From: Sphingopyxis sp. DBS4
GTDB taxonomy: Bacteria; Pseudomonadota; Alphaproteobacteria; Sphingomonadales; Sphingomonadaceae
Reading direction: 5' to 3'
Length of the DNA stretch: 64,000 nucleotides
Assembly: GCF_024628865.1 (NCBI RefSeq)
Contig: NZ_CP102384.1
Span: 3,669,001 to 3,733,000, forward strand
Part shown: in pieces, positions 51,915 through 60,326 of the stretch
How the letters are laid out: each line of letters begins with the position of its first letter
Position numbering within the stretch: the stretch's first letter is position 1
Made by a program: the position numbers and the translations under genes
The notes under the pieces: model-generated
Database searches by the model: none
The model's input: the letters and a program-made list of their open reading frames with translations, nothing else
What the model was told of the DNA's origin: nothing

Positions 51915-54179
51915 ATGGACAGCGGCAACAAGGTGCAATTCTCGGACCGCGAGGCCCTGCTCTATCATAATTACGGCCGGCCCGGGAAAATCGAGATCAT
52001 CGCCTCGAAGCCGATGGCGACCCAGCGCGACCTCAGCCTCGCCTACTCGCCCGGTGTCGCCGTCCCGGTCAACGCGATCGCCGAGGATCCGGCCAAGGCC
52101 TATGATTATACGATCAAGGGCAATCTGGTCGCGGTGATCTCGAACGGCACCGCGATCCTCGGGCTCGGCAATCTCGGCGCGCTCGCCTCGAAGCCGGTGA
52201 TGGAAGGCAAGGCCGTCCTCTTCAAGCGCTTCGCCGACGTCGATTCGATCGACCTCGAGGTGAAGACCGAGGACCCGCAGGCGTTCATCGACGCGGTCGA
52301 ACTGCTCGAACCGAGCTTCGGCGGCATCAACCTTGAAGACATTGCCGCGCCCAACTGCTTCATCATCGAGGCGGCGCTCAAGGAAAAGATGAACATCCCG
52401 GTGTTCCATGACGACCAGCATGGCACCGCGATCATCACCGCCGCCGGCCTGATCAACGCCTGCCACCTGACCGGCCGCGATCTCGGCGAGATCAAGGTCG
52501 TCGTCAACGGCGCCGGCGCCGCGGCGATCGCCTGCACCGCGCTCATCAAGGCGATGGGCGTGCGGCACGAGAATGTCATCATGTGCGACCGCAAGGGCAC
52601 CATCTATCAGGGCCGCACCGAGGGGATGGACCAGTGGAAGTCGGCGCACGCGGTGCCGACCGAGGCGCGCGACCTGACCGCGGCACTGAAGGGCGCCGAC
52701 GTCTTCCTGGGCCTGTCGGCCGCGGGCGCGCTGAAGCCCGAGATGGTCAAGGACATGGCCCCCGCGCCGATCATCTTCGCGATGGCGAACCCCGATCCCG
52801 AAATCTCGCCGCCCGACGCGCGCGCGGCGCGGCCCGATGCGATCATCGCGACGGGGCGCTCGGACTATCCGAACCAGGTCAACAACGTCCTCTGCTTCCC
52901 CTTCATCTTCCGCGGCGCGCTTGATGTGCGCGCGACCGCGATCAACGAGGAGATGAAGATCGCCGCCGCCTATGCGATCGCCGACCTCGCGCGCCAGCAG
53001 GTGCCCGAGGAGGTCGCGGCGGCCTATGGCGGACGCGCCTCGAGCTTCGGCCCCGAATATATCATCCCCTCGCCCTTCGACCCGCGGCTGATGGAGATCG
53101 TCCCCGCCGCGGTCGCCAAGGCGGCGATGGACACCGGCGTCGCGCAGCAGCCGATCGCGGATCTGGAGGCCTATCGCACCAGCCTGCGCGCGCGGCTCAA
53201 TCCGACGACCTCGGTGCTGACGCTCGCCTATGAAGCGGCGCGCGCCAATCCGAAGCGCGTCGTCTTCGCCGAGGGCGAGGAAGAAGTGGTGCTGCGCGCA
53301 GCGATCCAGTTCCGCGACGGCGGCTACGGCATTCCGGTGCTCGTCGGGCGCGAGGGGCTGCACGACAAGCTGCGCGCGATGGGGGTCACCGATCCCGAAA
53401 GCTTCGAGGTCCACAACAGCGTCAATTCGCCGCATGTGCCGCAGATGGTCGAGATGATGTACGAGCGGCTTCAGCGCCGCGGCTATCTCCGCCGCGATAT
53501 CGAGCGCATGGTCAACCGCGACCGCAACATCTTCGGTTCGCTGCTCCTCAAGCTCGGCCTCGGCGACGCGATGATCACCGGCGTCACCCGCACCTATTCG
53601 CAGACGATGCGCGAAGTGCGGCGCGTGATCGACCCCGCCGAGGGCAAGACAGCGTTCGGCATCCATGTCCTCGTCGGCCAGCATCACACGGTGTTCATGG
53701 CCGACACCACGGTCAACGAACGTCCGTCGGCCGAAATGCTTGCCGACATCGCCGAGCGCACCGCACAGGTCGCGCGGCGGATGGGGCACGAACCGCGCGT
53801 CGCCTTCCTTTCCTATTCGACCTTCGGCAACCCGCCGGGGTCATGGCTCGACAATATCCGCGAGGCGGTCCACATTCTCGACGAGCGCAAGCCCGAGTTC
53901 GAATATGAGGGCGAAATGGCGCCCGACGTCGCGCTCAATGCGAAGGTGATGGAGAAATATCCCTTCTGCCGCCTGTCGGGAGCCGCGAACGTGCTGATCA
54001 TGCCGGGGCTGCAATCGGGCAATCTGTCGGCGAAGCTGCTGCGCGAACTCGGCGGCAGCGCGGTGATCGGCCCGATGCTGATCGGGATGGAAAAGCCGGT
54101 GCAGGTCGCGACCATGGCCTCGCCCGCGTCGGATCTGGTGACGCTCGCGGTGCTCGCCGCGGGGGGCATCGCAGGGTAA
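51915..54179 (+). CDS. maeB: NADP-dependent malic enzyme with phosphotransacetylase-like domain
   Basis: Oxidative decarboxylation of malate to pyruvate with NADP. The 754 residues are the MaeB fusion: malic enzyme domain (about 1-425) with AYSPGVAVPVNAIAEDPAKA, VFHDDQHGTAIITAAGLINA and VVNGAGAAAIACTALIKAMG, then a phosphate acetyltransferase-like domain (about 440-750) that is regulatory rather than catalytic in known members. A AAGGGGA site precedes the ATG. Divergent from mutS-glnD. Confidence 0.95.
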   Translation: MDSGNKVQFSDREALLYHNYGRPGKIEIIASKPMATQRDLSLAYSPGVAVPVNAIAEDPAKAYDYTIKGNLVAVISNGTAILGLGNLGALASKPVMEGKAVLFKRFADVDSIDLEVKTEDPQAFIDAVELLEPSFGGINLEDIAAPNCFIIEAALKEKMNIPVFHDDQHGTAIITAAGLINACHLTGRDLGEIKVVVNGAGAAAIACTALIKAMGVRHENVIMCDRKGTIYQGRTEGMDQWKSAHAVPTEARDLTAALKGADVFLGLSAAGALKPEMVKDMAPAPIIFAMANPDPEISPPDARAARPDAIIATGRSDYPNQVNNVLCFPFIFRGALDVRATAINEEMKIAAAYAIADLARQQVPEEVAAAYGGRASSFGPEYIIPSPFDPRLMEIVPAAVAKAAMDTGVAQQPIADLEAYRTSLRARLNPTTSVLTLAYEAARANPKRVVFAEGEEEVVLRAAIQFRDGGYGIPVLVGREGLHDKLRAMGVTDPESFEVHNSVNSPHVPQMVEMMYERLQRRGYLRRDIERMVNRDRNIFGSLLLKLGLGDAMITGVTRTYSQTMREVRRVIDPAEGKTAFGIHVLVGQHHTVFMADTTVNERPSAEMLADIAERTAQVARRMGHEPRVAFLSYSTFGNPPGSWLDNIREAVHILDERKPEFEYEGEMAPDVALNAKVMEKYPFCRLSGAANVLIMPGLQSGNLSAKLLRELGGSAVIGPMLIGMEKPVQVATMASPASDLVTLAVLAAGGIAG

Positions 54180-54261
54180 CGAGAGGGCTCCCCTCCGCTA
54201 CAGTCTGTCCTGTCGAGATGGATTCAATCGGCGCAAGACACTTGTGCGCAAAAAGAGCTGT

Positions 54262-54346
54262 GTGTCCCCGCGAAGGCGGGGACCCATCTCCGGCCGGTTC
54301 AAAATAGCACCGGCCGGAGATGGACCCCCGCCTTCGCGGGGGAACA
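54262..54346. repeat. Palindromic intergenic repeat, family 1 (copy 5)
   Basis: Left arm GTCCCCGCGAAGGCGGGGAC, right arm CCCCCGCCTTCGCGGGGGAA. The inner pair GGCCGG / CCGGCC extends the stem; the loop GGTTCAAAATAGCACC is the reverse complement type of copies 1, 2 and 4. It lies between the convergent maeB and bamE genes. Confidence 0.92.
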
Positions 54347-54409
54347 GTTGTTTTTTAAGGACAAGTCAGGCTCCCAGACGGATCAACCTGAACAGGACAT
54401 CGATAATCT

Positions 54410-54901
54410 TTACTGCCCCTGCGACCCACCGCCGCCCATGCCGGGGGCGCCGACTGCGCCGATATTGCCGAAGATATCCTCGAAGAAGCTGCGGTGGCGG
54501 CCGAGCGTCGGGGTCTTGTCGCCTTCGGGGCTGATCTTGCTCACCAGTTCGAGGCCGGTCTTGTCGACACCGACGACGTTGCCTGCGGGATCGAAGCGCA
54601 CGCGCAGCACCTGCTGCGCGACGGGGCGCGGGCGGGCGAAGGCGAGCTGGCGGGTCTCGCGCGAGACATAATAATATTCATTGTCGCTGAACTGGCCGAC
54701 GAAGGTCGGGCGGCCCAGCGTCTTTTCGACCGATTCGCGATTGTCGACGCCGGGGGTGATCGCGGTGGTGAGCACCGGATCGACGACATAGCCCTGCCGC
54801 CCCTTGAGCTGCGCGCAGCCGCTGGCGGTCAGCGCAAGCGCCAGCCCGGCGACGATCAGGCGCACGGGGCGGGCGGGAAGCATGGGGGTCTGGATCGGCA
54901 T
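54410..54901 (-). CDS. bamE: Outer membrane protein assembly factor BamE (SmpA/OmlA lipoprotein)
   Basis: Small lipoprotein of the Bam complex that inserts beta-barrel proteins. The 163 residues start with a lipoprotein signal (hydrophobic LIVAGLALALTASGC, lipid on Cys) and contain the SmpA/OmlA domain with the typical ITPGVDNRESVEKTLGRPT and FSDNEYYYVSRETRQLAF. The C-terminus is a Gly-rich tail not found in E. coli BamE. ATG 54901 has GGAGA six bases upstream. Divergent from the bc1 chaperone gene. Confidence 0.92.
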   Translation of the reverse strand: MPIQTPMLPARPVRLIVAGLALALTASGCAQLKGRQGYVVDPVLTTAITPGVDNRESVEKTLGRPTFVGQFSDNEYYYVSRETRQLAFARPRPVAQQVLRVRFDPAGNVVGVDKTGLELVSKISPEGDKTPTLGRHRSFFEDIFGNIGAVGAPGMGGGGSQGQ

Positions 54902-55030
54902 CAACTATCTCCGTTGCGCCGCTTTGCGCGAGCGCTGGCAATCGCGCCTCTTAACCGCAAGCAGACGGCAGGCACAAGCGGCTTATGCCGCGGCAATGCT
55001 TGCGCCAAGCTGACTCGATTTTGGTGGAGA

Positions 55031-55110
55031 CGGCACCGGCCCGCTCCCCCACCCGGCCACCCATATGATACTGCCGTCGGGTGGCCGGGTGGGGGAGCGG
55101 GCCGGTGCCG
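55031..55110. repeat. Perfect 32-base inverted repeat in a divergent promoter region (family 5)
   Basis: Left arm begins CGGCACCGGCCCGCTCCCCC and its 32 bases are repeated exactly in reverse complement at 55079-55110 after a 16-base loop. Unlike the other palindromes it lies between two diverging genes, 74 bases before the chaperone start. The gap 54905-55183 shows nothing else clear. Confidence 0.92.
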
Positions 55111-55183
55111 AACGGTTTTCGCGCATCGGAAACCGAATCCGACGCCCCTTTTCGGATGGGGTGATTCCGCCTAAGCGTGCGCG

Positions 55184-55717
55184 ATGTTCTCATCGCTCCG
55201 CAAGCTCTTCAAACCCGACGCCGATCCGCGCGAGGCACGCCGCCCGCTATGGAATGCCGTCATCGCCGCTGCGCGCGCGCCGCACTGGTATAGCGACGGT
55301 CAGGTTCCCGACACGCTCGACGGCCGCTTCGACATGATCAGTCTGGTGCTCGCGCTCGTCCTCCACCGGATCGACGACGATCCCGATCAAGCGGTCGCGG
55401 GGGTTCAACTCACCGAATTGTTCGTCGACGACATGGATGGCCAGATGCGCCAGATCGGTTTCGGAGACATGGTCGTCGGCAAACAGATCGGGCGGATGGT
55501 CGGCGCGCTCGGGGGCCGGCTCGGCGTCTATCGCGCGCCCGACGGGTCGGACGAGCTCAAGGCAGCGCTGGTACGCAATTTGTGGCGCGGCAAGGAGCCG
55601 CCCGAAGCGGGACTGGCGCATGTGCTGGCGGGAGTCGCGGACTTGCGCGCGGGCCTTTCGGCGATGCCGGTCGCGGCGCTGGTCGCCGCCGACCGCCTGC
55701 CCGGACAGACGGCATGA
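55184..55717 (+). CDS. Ubiquinol-cytochrome c chaperone family protein (CBP3-like)
   Basis: Assembly factor for the cytochrome bc1 complex, related to mitochondrial CBP3. The 177-residue protein has the family's HWYSDGQVPDTLDGRFDMIS start region (near 32-51), LVLALVLHRIDDDP, LTELFVDDMDGQMRQIGFGD and a GGRLGVYR segment. Its stop overlaps the following yceD-like gene by four bases, a conserved arrangement in alphaproteobacteria. Confidence 0.92.
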   Translation: MFSSLRKLFKPDADPREARRPLWNAVIAAARAPHWYSDGQVPDTLDGRFDMISLVLALVLHRIDDDPDQAVAGVQLTELFVDDMDGQMRQIGFGDMVVGKQIGRMVGALGGRLGVYRAPDGSDELKAALVRNLWRGKEPPEAGLAHVLAGVADLRAGLSAMPVAALVAADRLPGQTA

Positions 55718-56235
55718 CCGTGCCCGAATTCTCGCATCTCGTCACGCTCGCTGAAGCAGGCCAAGGCCGCACGGTGGCGATCGAAGCCGACGAAGCGTCG
55801 CGGGCCGCGATCGCGCGGCGGCTGGCCCTGGTCGCGCTCGACCGCTTCGCGGTGGCTGCCGAGGTGCGCAGCGTCGCGGGCGGGATCGCGGCGACGGGCA
55901 CGATCGATGCCAAGGTCGTGCAAAGCTGCGCGGCGACCGGACTGCCGGTGCCCGCCCGGCTCCACGAACCCTTCGACCTCCGCTTCCTCCGCGACGCGTC
56001 GCCGGCGAGCGACGAGGAGGTCGAAATCAGCGACGCCGACCTCGACATATTGCCGCTCGAAGGTGAGCGGATCGACCTCGGCGAAGCAGCGGTGCAGACG
56101 TTGTCGCTGGCGCTCGATCCCTTCCCGCGTCACCCCGACGCCGACCGCATCCTCGCCGAGAAAGGCGTGCTCAGCGAGGAACAGGCGGGGCCGTTCGCGG
56201 CGCTCGCGAAGCTGCGGGGGAAGCCCGCGGAATAG
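55714..56235 (+). CDS. YceD / DUF177 family protein
   Basis: A 173-residue DUF177 protein; family members elsewhere accompany rpmF and are linked to 23S rRNA accumulation. Seen are the N-terminal PEFSHLVTL, a central AATGTIDAKVVQSCAATGLP with the Cys typical of the family, and the C-terminal IDLGEAAVQTLSLALDPFPR. The second conserved Cys of many homologs is not seen. Start ATG 55714 gives the family N-terminus. No rpmF follows; a palindrome comes next. Confidence 0.88.
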   Translation: MTVPEFSHLVTLAEAGQGRTVAIEADEASRAAIARRLALVALDRFAVAAEVRSVAGGIAATGTIDAKVVQSCAATGLPVPARLHEPFDLRFLRDASPASDEEVEISDADLDILPLEGERIDLGEAAVQTLSLALDPFPRHPDADRILAEKGVLSEEQAGPFAALAKLRGKPAE

Positions 56236-56259
56236 AGTCATCTTCGATTGAAAGCATCT

Positions 56260-56346
56260 GTGTTCCCCCGCGAAGGCGGGAACCCATCTCCGGCCGGTTC
56301 AAACTGGCACCAGCGGAAGATGGGCCCCCGCCTTCGCGGGGGAACA
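56260..56346. repeat. Palindromic intergenic repeat, family 1 (copy 6)
   Basis: Left arm GTGTTCCCCCGCGAAGGCGG, right arm CGCCTTCGCGGGGGAACAC. The small left hairpin has GTTCC paired with GGAAC, again compensating changes. The loop GGTTCAAACTGGCACC is oriented as in copy 5. It lies between convergent genes, 24 bases after yceD and 28 before the SRPBCC stop. Confidence 0.92.
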
Positions 56347-56374
56347 CGGCTTTCCAATCCAAGATGACCGCGCT

Positions 56375-57058
56375 TCAATCCTCGGGCTCATCCTTCGGCG
56401 TTTCCTTCACCAGATCGGCGGCGACAGCGTCGAGGCCAGGTTCGTCGCTGGCCGGCGCGTCCTTCGCGGAGGCTTCCTTCGCATCGCCGTCGTCCTTTTC
56501 ATGCGCGACCGGCAGCGAACCGCCGAGCGCTTTCGCGAGGCCGACAAGCTGTTCGCCGAGCACCTTGTCGACCGCGGGTGCGACATCGGCGACCTTGAAG
56601 CGCATATAGCCGCCGACGACATAGTCGAAACGGATCGCGCTGCCCGTCGCGGTCGGCTTGATATGGATCGTCAGCGTGCCGGTGACCGCTTCGCTCTGGA
56701 GCGGACCGAAAGCGCCCGACAAGCGCATCATCTCGCCCGGCTTGGCGAAGATGATCCGCGCGTGCTGGACGCTGCCCATCGCGCCGCCTTCGCCGGGAAG
56801 TTTTTCGCAGAAGCAGCCGCCAGCCTGTGAATCGAGCCAGAAGTTTGCGGCATCGCCCGACCAGCTATGCTCCTTCGACCACCATTTGTCGGGGAGGCGC
56901 AGCATCTTCCAGACATCGTCGGGGGTCGCCGCGACCTGCGCGGTGTGCGCGACGGTGAAGCCGATGTCGCTCTGGTCGATGACCTTCGCCTGCGCCGGCA
57001 CGGCCGCAAGCGCAGCACCGCCCAACGCGACGAGCGCGAGATATGATTTGAAACCCAT
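56375..57058 (-). CDS. Secreted SRPBCC family protein
   Basis: A 227-residue protein with a Sec signal peptide (MGFKSYLALVALGGAALAAV ending PAQA) and a START/Bet v1-like SRPBCC domain (about 40-175) with VAATPDDVWKMLRLPDKWWS near its start. These domains bind hydrophobic ligands. The C-terminal 50 residues are acidic and low in complexity (Asp, Glu, Ala, Lys). The ATG at 57058 gives the clean signal peptide. It lies 48 bases downstream of adk on the same strand and may be read with it. Function unknown. Confidence 0.82.
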   Translation of the reverse strand: MGFKSYLALVALGGAALAAVPAQAKVIDQSDIGFTVAHTAQVAATPDDVWKMLRLPDKWWSKEHSWSGDAANFWLDSQAGGCFCEKLPGEGGAMGSVQHARIIFAKPGEMMRLSGAFGPLQSEAVTGTLTIHIKPTATGSAIRFDYVVGGYMRFKVADVAPAVDKVLGEQLVGLAKALGGSLPVAHEKDDGDAKEASAKDAPASDEPGLDAVAADLVKETPKDEPED

Positions 57059-57106
57059 GCCCCAGTCCCCCTTCGTCGTCCTCATAGACGGCGGCGGAAG
57101 AGCTGA

Positions 57107-57766
57107 CTAGCGGGCGCTTCCCAGGATCGCCTCGATCGCGTCGTTGACATGGTCGATGTCGGCCATGCCGTCGACCTTGCTGACGATGCCGCGCGCTTCG
57201 TAGATCGGCAGGATCGGCGCGGTCTTGGCGCGATATTCGGCCATCCGCGTGCGCACCGTTTCCTCATTGTCGTCGGGGCGACGCTTGAAGTCGTGGCTGC
57301 CGCAGACGTCGCACGTATCGGCGACCTTGGGCAGCTTGTAACGGTCGTGATAGCCTTCACCGCATTTGGCGCAACTGAAGCGGCCGGTGATGCGGTCGAC
57401 GAGCGCATCCTCCTCGACCACCAGTTCGATCACATGGTCGAGCTTGCGGCCGCGCGCCGAGAGGATCGAATCGAGCGCGTCGGCCTGCGCCGCGGTGCGC
57501 GGATAGCCGTCGAAGATCACCGAGGTTTCGCCGCCGAGCTCGTCGAGCCGTTCGCCGATCAGGCCGGAGACGATTTCGTCCGACACCAGTTCACCCGCGT
57601 CCATCACCGCCTTTGCCTGGAGGCCGATCGGCGTTCCTGCCTTGACCGCGGCGCGCAGCATGTCTCCGGTCGAAAGCTGGACCATGCCATGTTCGCTTTC
57701 GAGCCGCGAAGCCTGCGTTCCCTTGCCCGCCCCCGGCGGACCCAGCAAAATGATGTTCAGCGTCAT
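57107..57766 (-). CDS. adk: Adenylate kinase, zinc-lid type
   Basis: Interconverts ATP + AMP and 2 ADP. The 219 residues show the P-loop LLGPPGAGKGTQA (6-18), AMP-binding LSTGDMLRAAV, the core FDGYPRTAAQA and a long LID in which CAKC and CDVC form a four-cysteine zinc site. A Tyr replaces the usual Phe in GYPR. It follows secY by 47 bases, the normal bacterial order; rpsM-rpsK-rpoA-rplQ do not follow here. Confidence 0.96.
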   Translation of the reverse strand: MTLNIILLGPPGAGKGTQASRLESEHGMVQLSTGDMLRAAVKAGTPIGLQAKAVMDAGELVSDEIVSGLIGERLDELGGETSVIFDGYPRTAAQADALDSILSARGRKLDHVIELVVEEDALVDRITGRFSCAKCGEGYHDRYKLPKVADTCDVCGSHDFKRRPDDNEETVRTRMAEYRAKTAPILPIYEARGIVSKVDGMADIDHVNDAIEAILGSAR

Positions 57767-57813
57767 GCAAAGCCCCTGTTTCCAGTTCCGTCGGGGTGGC
57801 CCTAACCGACCGG

Positions 57814-59187
57814 TCAGCGCCGCGCAACGCCGCCCTTCAATTTGGCCTTCTTGATGAGATCGCCATATTGATGCGCGAGCATGTGACTCTGGATCTGGCT
57901 GATCGTGTCGATCGTCACGTTGACGATGATCAGCAGGCTGGTGCCGCCGAGCTGGAAGGGCAAACCCGACCCCGCGATGAAATATTCGGGAACGAGGCAG
58001 ATCAGCGCCAGATAGACCGCGCCGATCACGGTGATGCGCGTCAGCACGAAGTCGAGATAGGCGGCGGTGTTCTTGCCCGGGCGGATGCCGGGGATGAAGC
58101 CGTTCTGGCGCTTCAGATTGTCGGCGGTTTCCTCCGGGTTGAAGACGACCGCGACGTAAAAGAAGCAGAAGAAGATGATGCCCGCGGCATAGAGCGCCAT
58201 GTAGAGCGGCTGGCCGTGCGCGAGATACTGGTTGAGGGTGACGAGAAATTCGCCCCACGCCGTATCCTGCTGGACATTGCTGCCGAGCATCTGGGTGACG
58301 GTGAGCGGCATCAGCAGCAGCGACGAAGCGAAGATCGGCGGAATCACGCCTGACGTGTTGACCTTGAGCGGCAGGTGGCTGCGATCGGCCTGCATCATGC
58401 CGCGCTGCGTCGCGCGTTTCGGATATTGGACGAGGACGCGGCGCTGCGCGAGCTCCATGAAGCTGATCACGGCGATGATCAGGACCGCGCCGCCGATGAC
58501 CGCGATGATCGTGCCGCCGCCCATCGAGCCTTCGCGCACCTGGGTGAACATCTGCGCGAAGCTGCGCGGAAGCTGGGCGAGAATGCCCGCCATGATGATC
58601 AGCGAAACGCCGTTGCCGATGCCTCGGCTGGTGATCTGTTCGCCGAGCCACATCAGGAAGAGCGTGCCGCCGACAATGCTGATCACGGCGCCGATGCGGA
58701 ACATCATGCCCGGATCGACGACCGCCGCGACGCCCTGGCTCTGGCCGAGCGTTTCGAGGCCGACGGCGATGAAATAGCCCTGGATCGCGGTCAGGAACAC
58801 CGTGCCGTAGCGCGTGTACTGGTTGAGCTTCTTGCGTCCGCTCTCGCCCTCTTTCTTGAGCGCGGCGAGGCTGGGGGCGAGCGCCGAGGCGAGCTGAACC
58901 ACGATCGACGCAGTGATATAGGGCATGACGCCGAGCGCGATGATGCTCATGCGCTCGAGGCTGCCGCCCGAGAAGGTATTGAAGATGTCGAGGATGCCGC
59001 CCGACGCCGCCTGCGAATAGAGCCGCGACAGCGCGACGGGATCGACCCCCGGCAGCGGCACGAACGACAGGAAGCGGAAAACGATCAGCGCGCCGATCGT
59101 GAACCAGAGGCGGTTCTTGAGTTCGGTCGCCTGGCCGAACTTCGAAAAGTTCAGGCTGGAAGAAAGCTGGTCGGCGCGAGAGGCCAT
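57814..59187 (-). CDS. secY: Preprotein translocase subunit SecY
   Basis: Channel subunit of the SecYEG translocon, 457 residues with ten predicted membrane helices. It starts ASRADQLSSSLNFSKFGQAT, then LKNRLWFTIGALIVFRFLSF and PLPGVDP in the first helix, GVMPYITASIVVQLASALAP, and the conserved cytoplasmic loop VLVQYPKRATQRGMM. ATG 59187 has GAGGAA upstream and the family N-terminus. A hairpin separates it from rplO, so it may have an additional promoter. Confidence 0.97.
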   Translation of the reverse strand: MASRADQLSSSLNFSKFGQATELKNRLWFTIGALIVFRFLSFVPLPGVDPVALSRLYSQAASGGILDIFNTFSGGSLERMSIIALGVMPYITASIVVQLASALAPSLAALKKEGESGRKKLNQYTRYGTVFLTAIQGYFIAVGLETLGQSQGVAAVVDPGMMFRIGAVISIVGGTLFLMWLGEQITSRGIGNGVSLIIMAGILAQLPRSFAQMFTQVREGSMGGGTIIAVIGGAVLIIAVISFMELAQRRVLVQYPKRATQRGMMQADRSHLPLKVNTSGVIPPIFASSLLLMPLTVTQMLGSNVQQDTAWGEFLVTLNQYLAHGQPLYMALYAAGIIFFCFFYVAVVFNPEETADNLKRQNGFIPGIRPGKNTAAYLDFVLTRITVIGAVYLALICLVPEYFIAGSGLPFQLGGTSLLIIVNVTIDTISQIQSHMLAHQYGDLIKKAKLKGGVARR

Positions 59188-59357
59188 GGGTGTTATTCCT
59201 CGAGTGGCGGACCGCGCCCCCCGCGACCCGGCGCCTATGTGCGTTCGACGGTCACGAAGCGCAAGGGGAAAGGCCCATTTAGCGGTGAGCCGACGCTCCA
59301 ATGCCGCTTTTGATATTCGCTCGACACGAACGGAAAACAGGTTCGTGTAAGGAGAAT

Positions 59358-59381
59358 GGGGCGGCCCCTGAGAGCCGCCCC
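59358..59381 (-). terminator. Hairpin between rplO and secY
   Basis: GGGGCGGC and GCCGCCCC pair around eight bases; on the reverse strand it is followed by ATTCTCC, a poor T run. It may partly terminate or stabilise the ribosomal transcript upstream of secY. Beside it a GACACGAAC fragment of the repeat at 15511 forms a second small hairpin. Confidence 0.5.
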
Positions 59382-59393
59382 ATCCGATATCGC

Positions 59394-59879
59394 TTATTCC
59401 GCCTTGGCTTCCGGCGCCGCGGGCAGTTCGATCTTGCCGCCGGCCTTTTCGACCGCCTCGATCGCGCCCTTCGACGCGCCGGCGACCGCGAAGGTCAGCT
59501 TGGCGGTCAGTTCGCCCTTGGCGAGGAGGCGGACGCCGTCCTTGCCGCCGCGTGCAACGCCGGCGGCCTTGAGCGCGGCGTGGTCGACGGTCTTCTTGGC
59601 GTCGAGCTTCTTCTCGTCGATCAGCTTCTGGACCTGGCCCAGATTGACGATCGCATAGTCCTTGCCGAAGATGTTGTTGAAGCCGCGCTTCGGGATGCGC
59701 ATGTGGAGCGGCATCTGGCCGCCCTCGAAGCCGTTGATCGCGACGCCGCTGCGGGCCTTCTGGCCCTTCTGGCCGCGACCGGCGGTCTTGCCCTTGCCCG
59801 AGCCGATGCCGCGTCCGACGCGCATCCGGCCCTTGCGGGCACCGTTGTTGTCACGAAGATCGTTGAGTTTGATAGTCAT
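59394..59879 (-). CDS. rplO: 50S ribosomal protein L15
   Basis: A 161-residue 50S protein. The N-terminal Gly-rich rRNA-binding part reads [20 protein letters not shown] then [20 protein letters not shown] and [19 protein letters not shown]; the C-terminal globular domain ends in an acidic Ala-rich tail. ATG 59879 gives the standard start. It is separated from rpmD by an inserted DUF1737 gene, unlike the usual rpmD-rplO order. Confidence 0.97.
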   Translation of the reverse strand: MTIKLNDLRDNNGARKGRMRVGRGIGSGKGKTAGRGQKGQKARSGVAINGFEGGQMPLHMRIPKRGFNNIFGKDYAIVNLGQVQKLIDEKKLDAKKTVDHAALKAAGVARGGKDGVRLLAKGELTAKLTFAVAGASKGAIEAVEKAGGKIELPAAPEAKAE

Positions 59880-59923
59880 TGCACTCGCTTTCGCTGTGTT
59901 CGCGCTATGGACCACCCAAGGGG

Positions 59924-60130
59924 TCAGTCCGGTTCGATTTCATTCGACGGCTGAAAACCGGGATAGGGCCCGGCCTTCTCCATCACGATGGCCTGGGCGA
60001 CATAACCGCGACCATCGACATTGGTAATCGAGGGGCTGCCGTGAAGCTGCCACCCCCGGTTGAGCAATCCCTCGACCCGCGCGCAGAAGGCGCTGTCGTC
60101 GGGACCGGTCAACAGGCGGTAGAGCTTCAT
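59924..60130 (-). CDS. DUF1737 family protein inside the spc operon
   Basis: A 68-residue protein beginning [20 protein letters not shown] with a conserved [16 protein letters not shown] centre and a short Pro-rich tail, matching the small DUF1737 family. It starts 6 bases after the rpmD stop, with GAGGG inside the rpmD end as a binding site, and ends 44 bases before rplO. It is thus surely co-transcribed with ribosomal protein genes. Function unknown. Confidence 0.85.
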   Translation of the reverse strand: MKLYRLLTGPDDSAFCARVEGLLNRGWQLHGSPSITNVDGRGYVAQAIVMEKAGPYPGFQPSNEIEPD

Positions 60131-60136
60131 GTCGGT

Positions 60137-60322
60137 TTAGCCCTCGACGACTTCCACCATGTGCGGAAGCTTGCGGATCATGCCGCGCACTTCGGGGGTG
60201 TCGACCAGTTCGACCTCGCGGTGCATCTTGCCCAGGCCGAGGCCGGTCAGGATCGCACGCTGGCTCTTGGGACGACGGATCGGCGAACCGATCTGGCGGA
60301 TCTTGATCTTCTTGTCGGCCAT
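60137..60322 (-). CDS. rpmD: 50S ribosomal protein L30
   Basis: A 61-residue ribosomal protein starting [20 protein letters not shown] with [20 protein letters not shown] and the C-terminal [15 protein letters not shown]. It follows rpsE by 4 bases. Confidence 0.97.
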   Translation of the reverse strand: MADKKIKIRQIGSPIRRPKSQRAILTGLGLGKMHREVELVDTPEVRGMIRKLPHMVEVVEG

Positions 60323-60326
60323 TGTC

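Noticed and set aside
51777..53789. A 670-codon reverse-strand open frame across maeB
   Set aside because: Antisense shadow; the forward malic enzyme is complete and explains the region.
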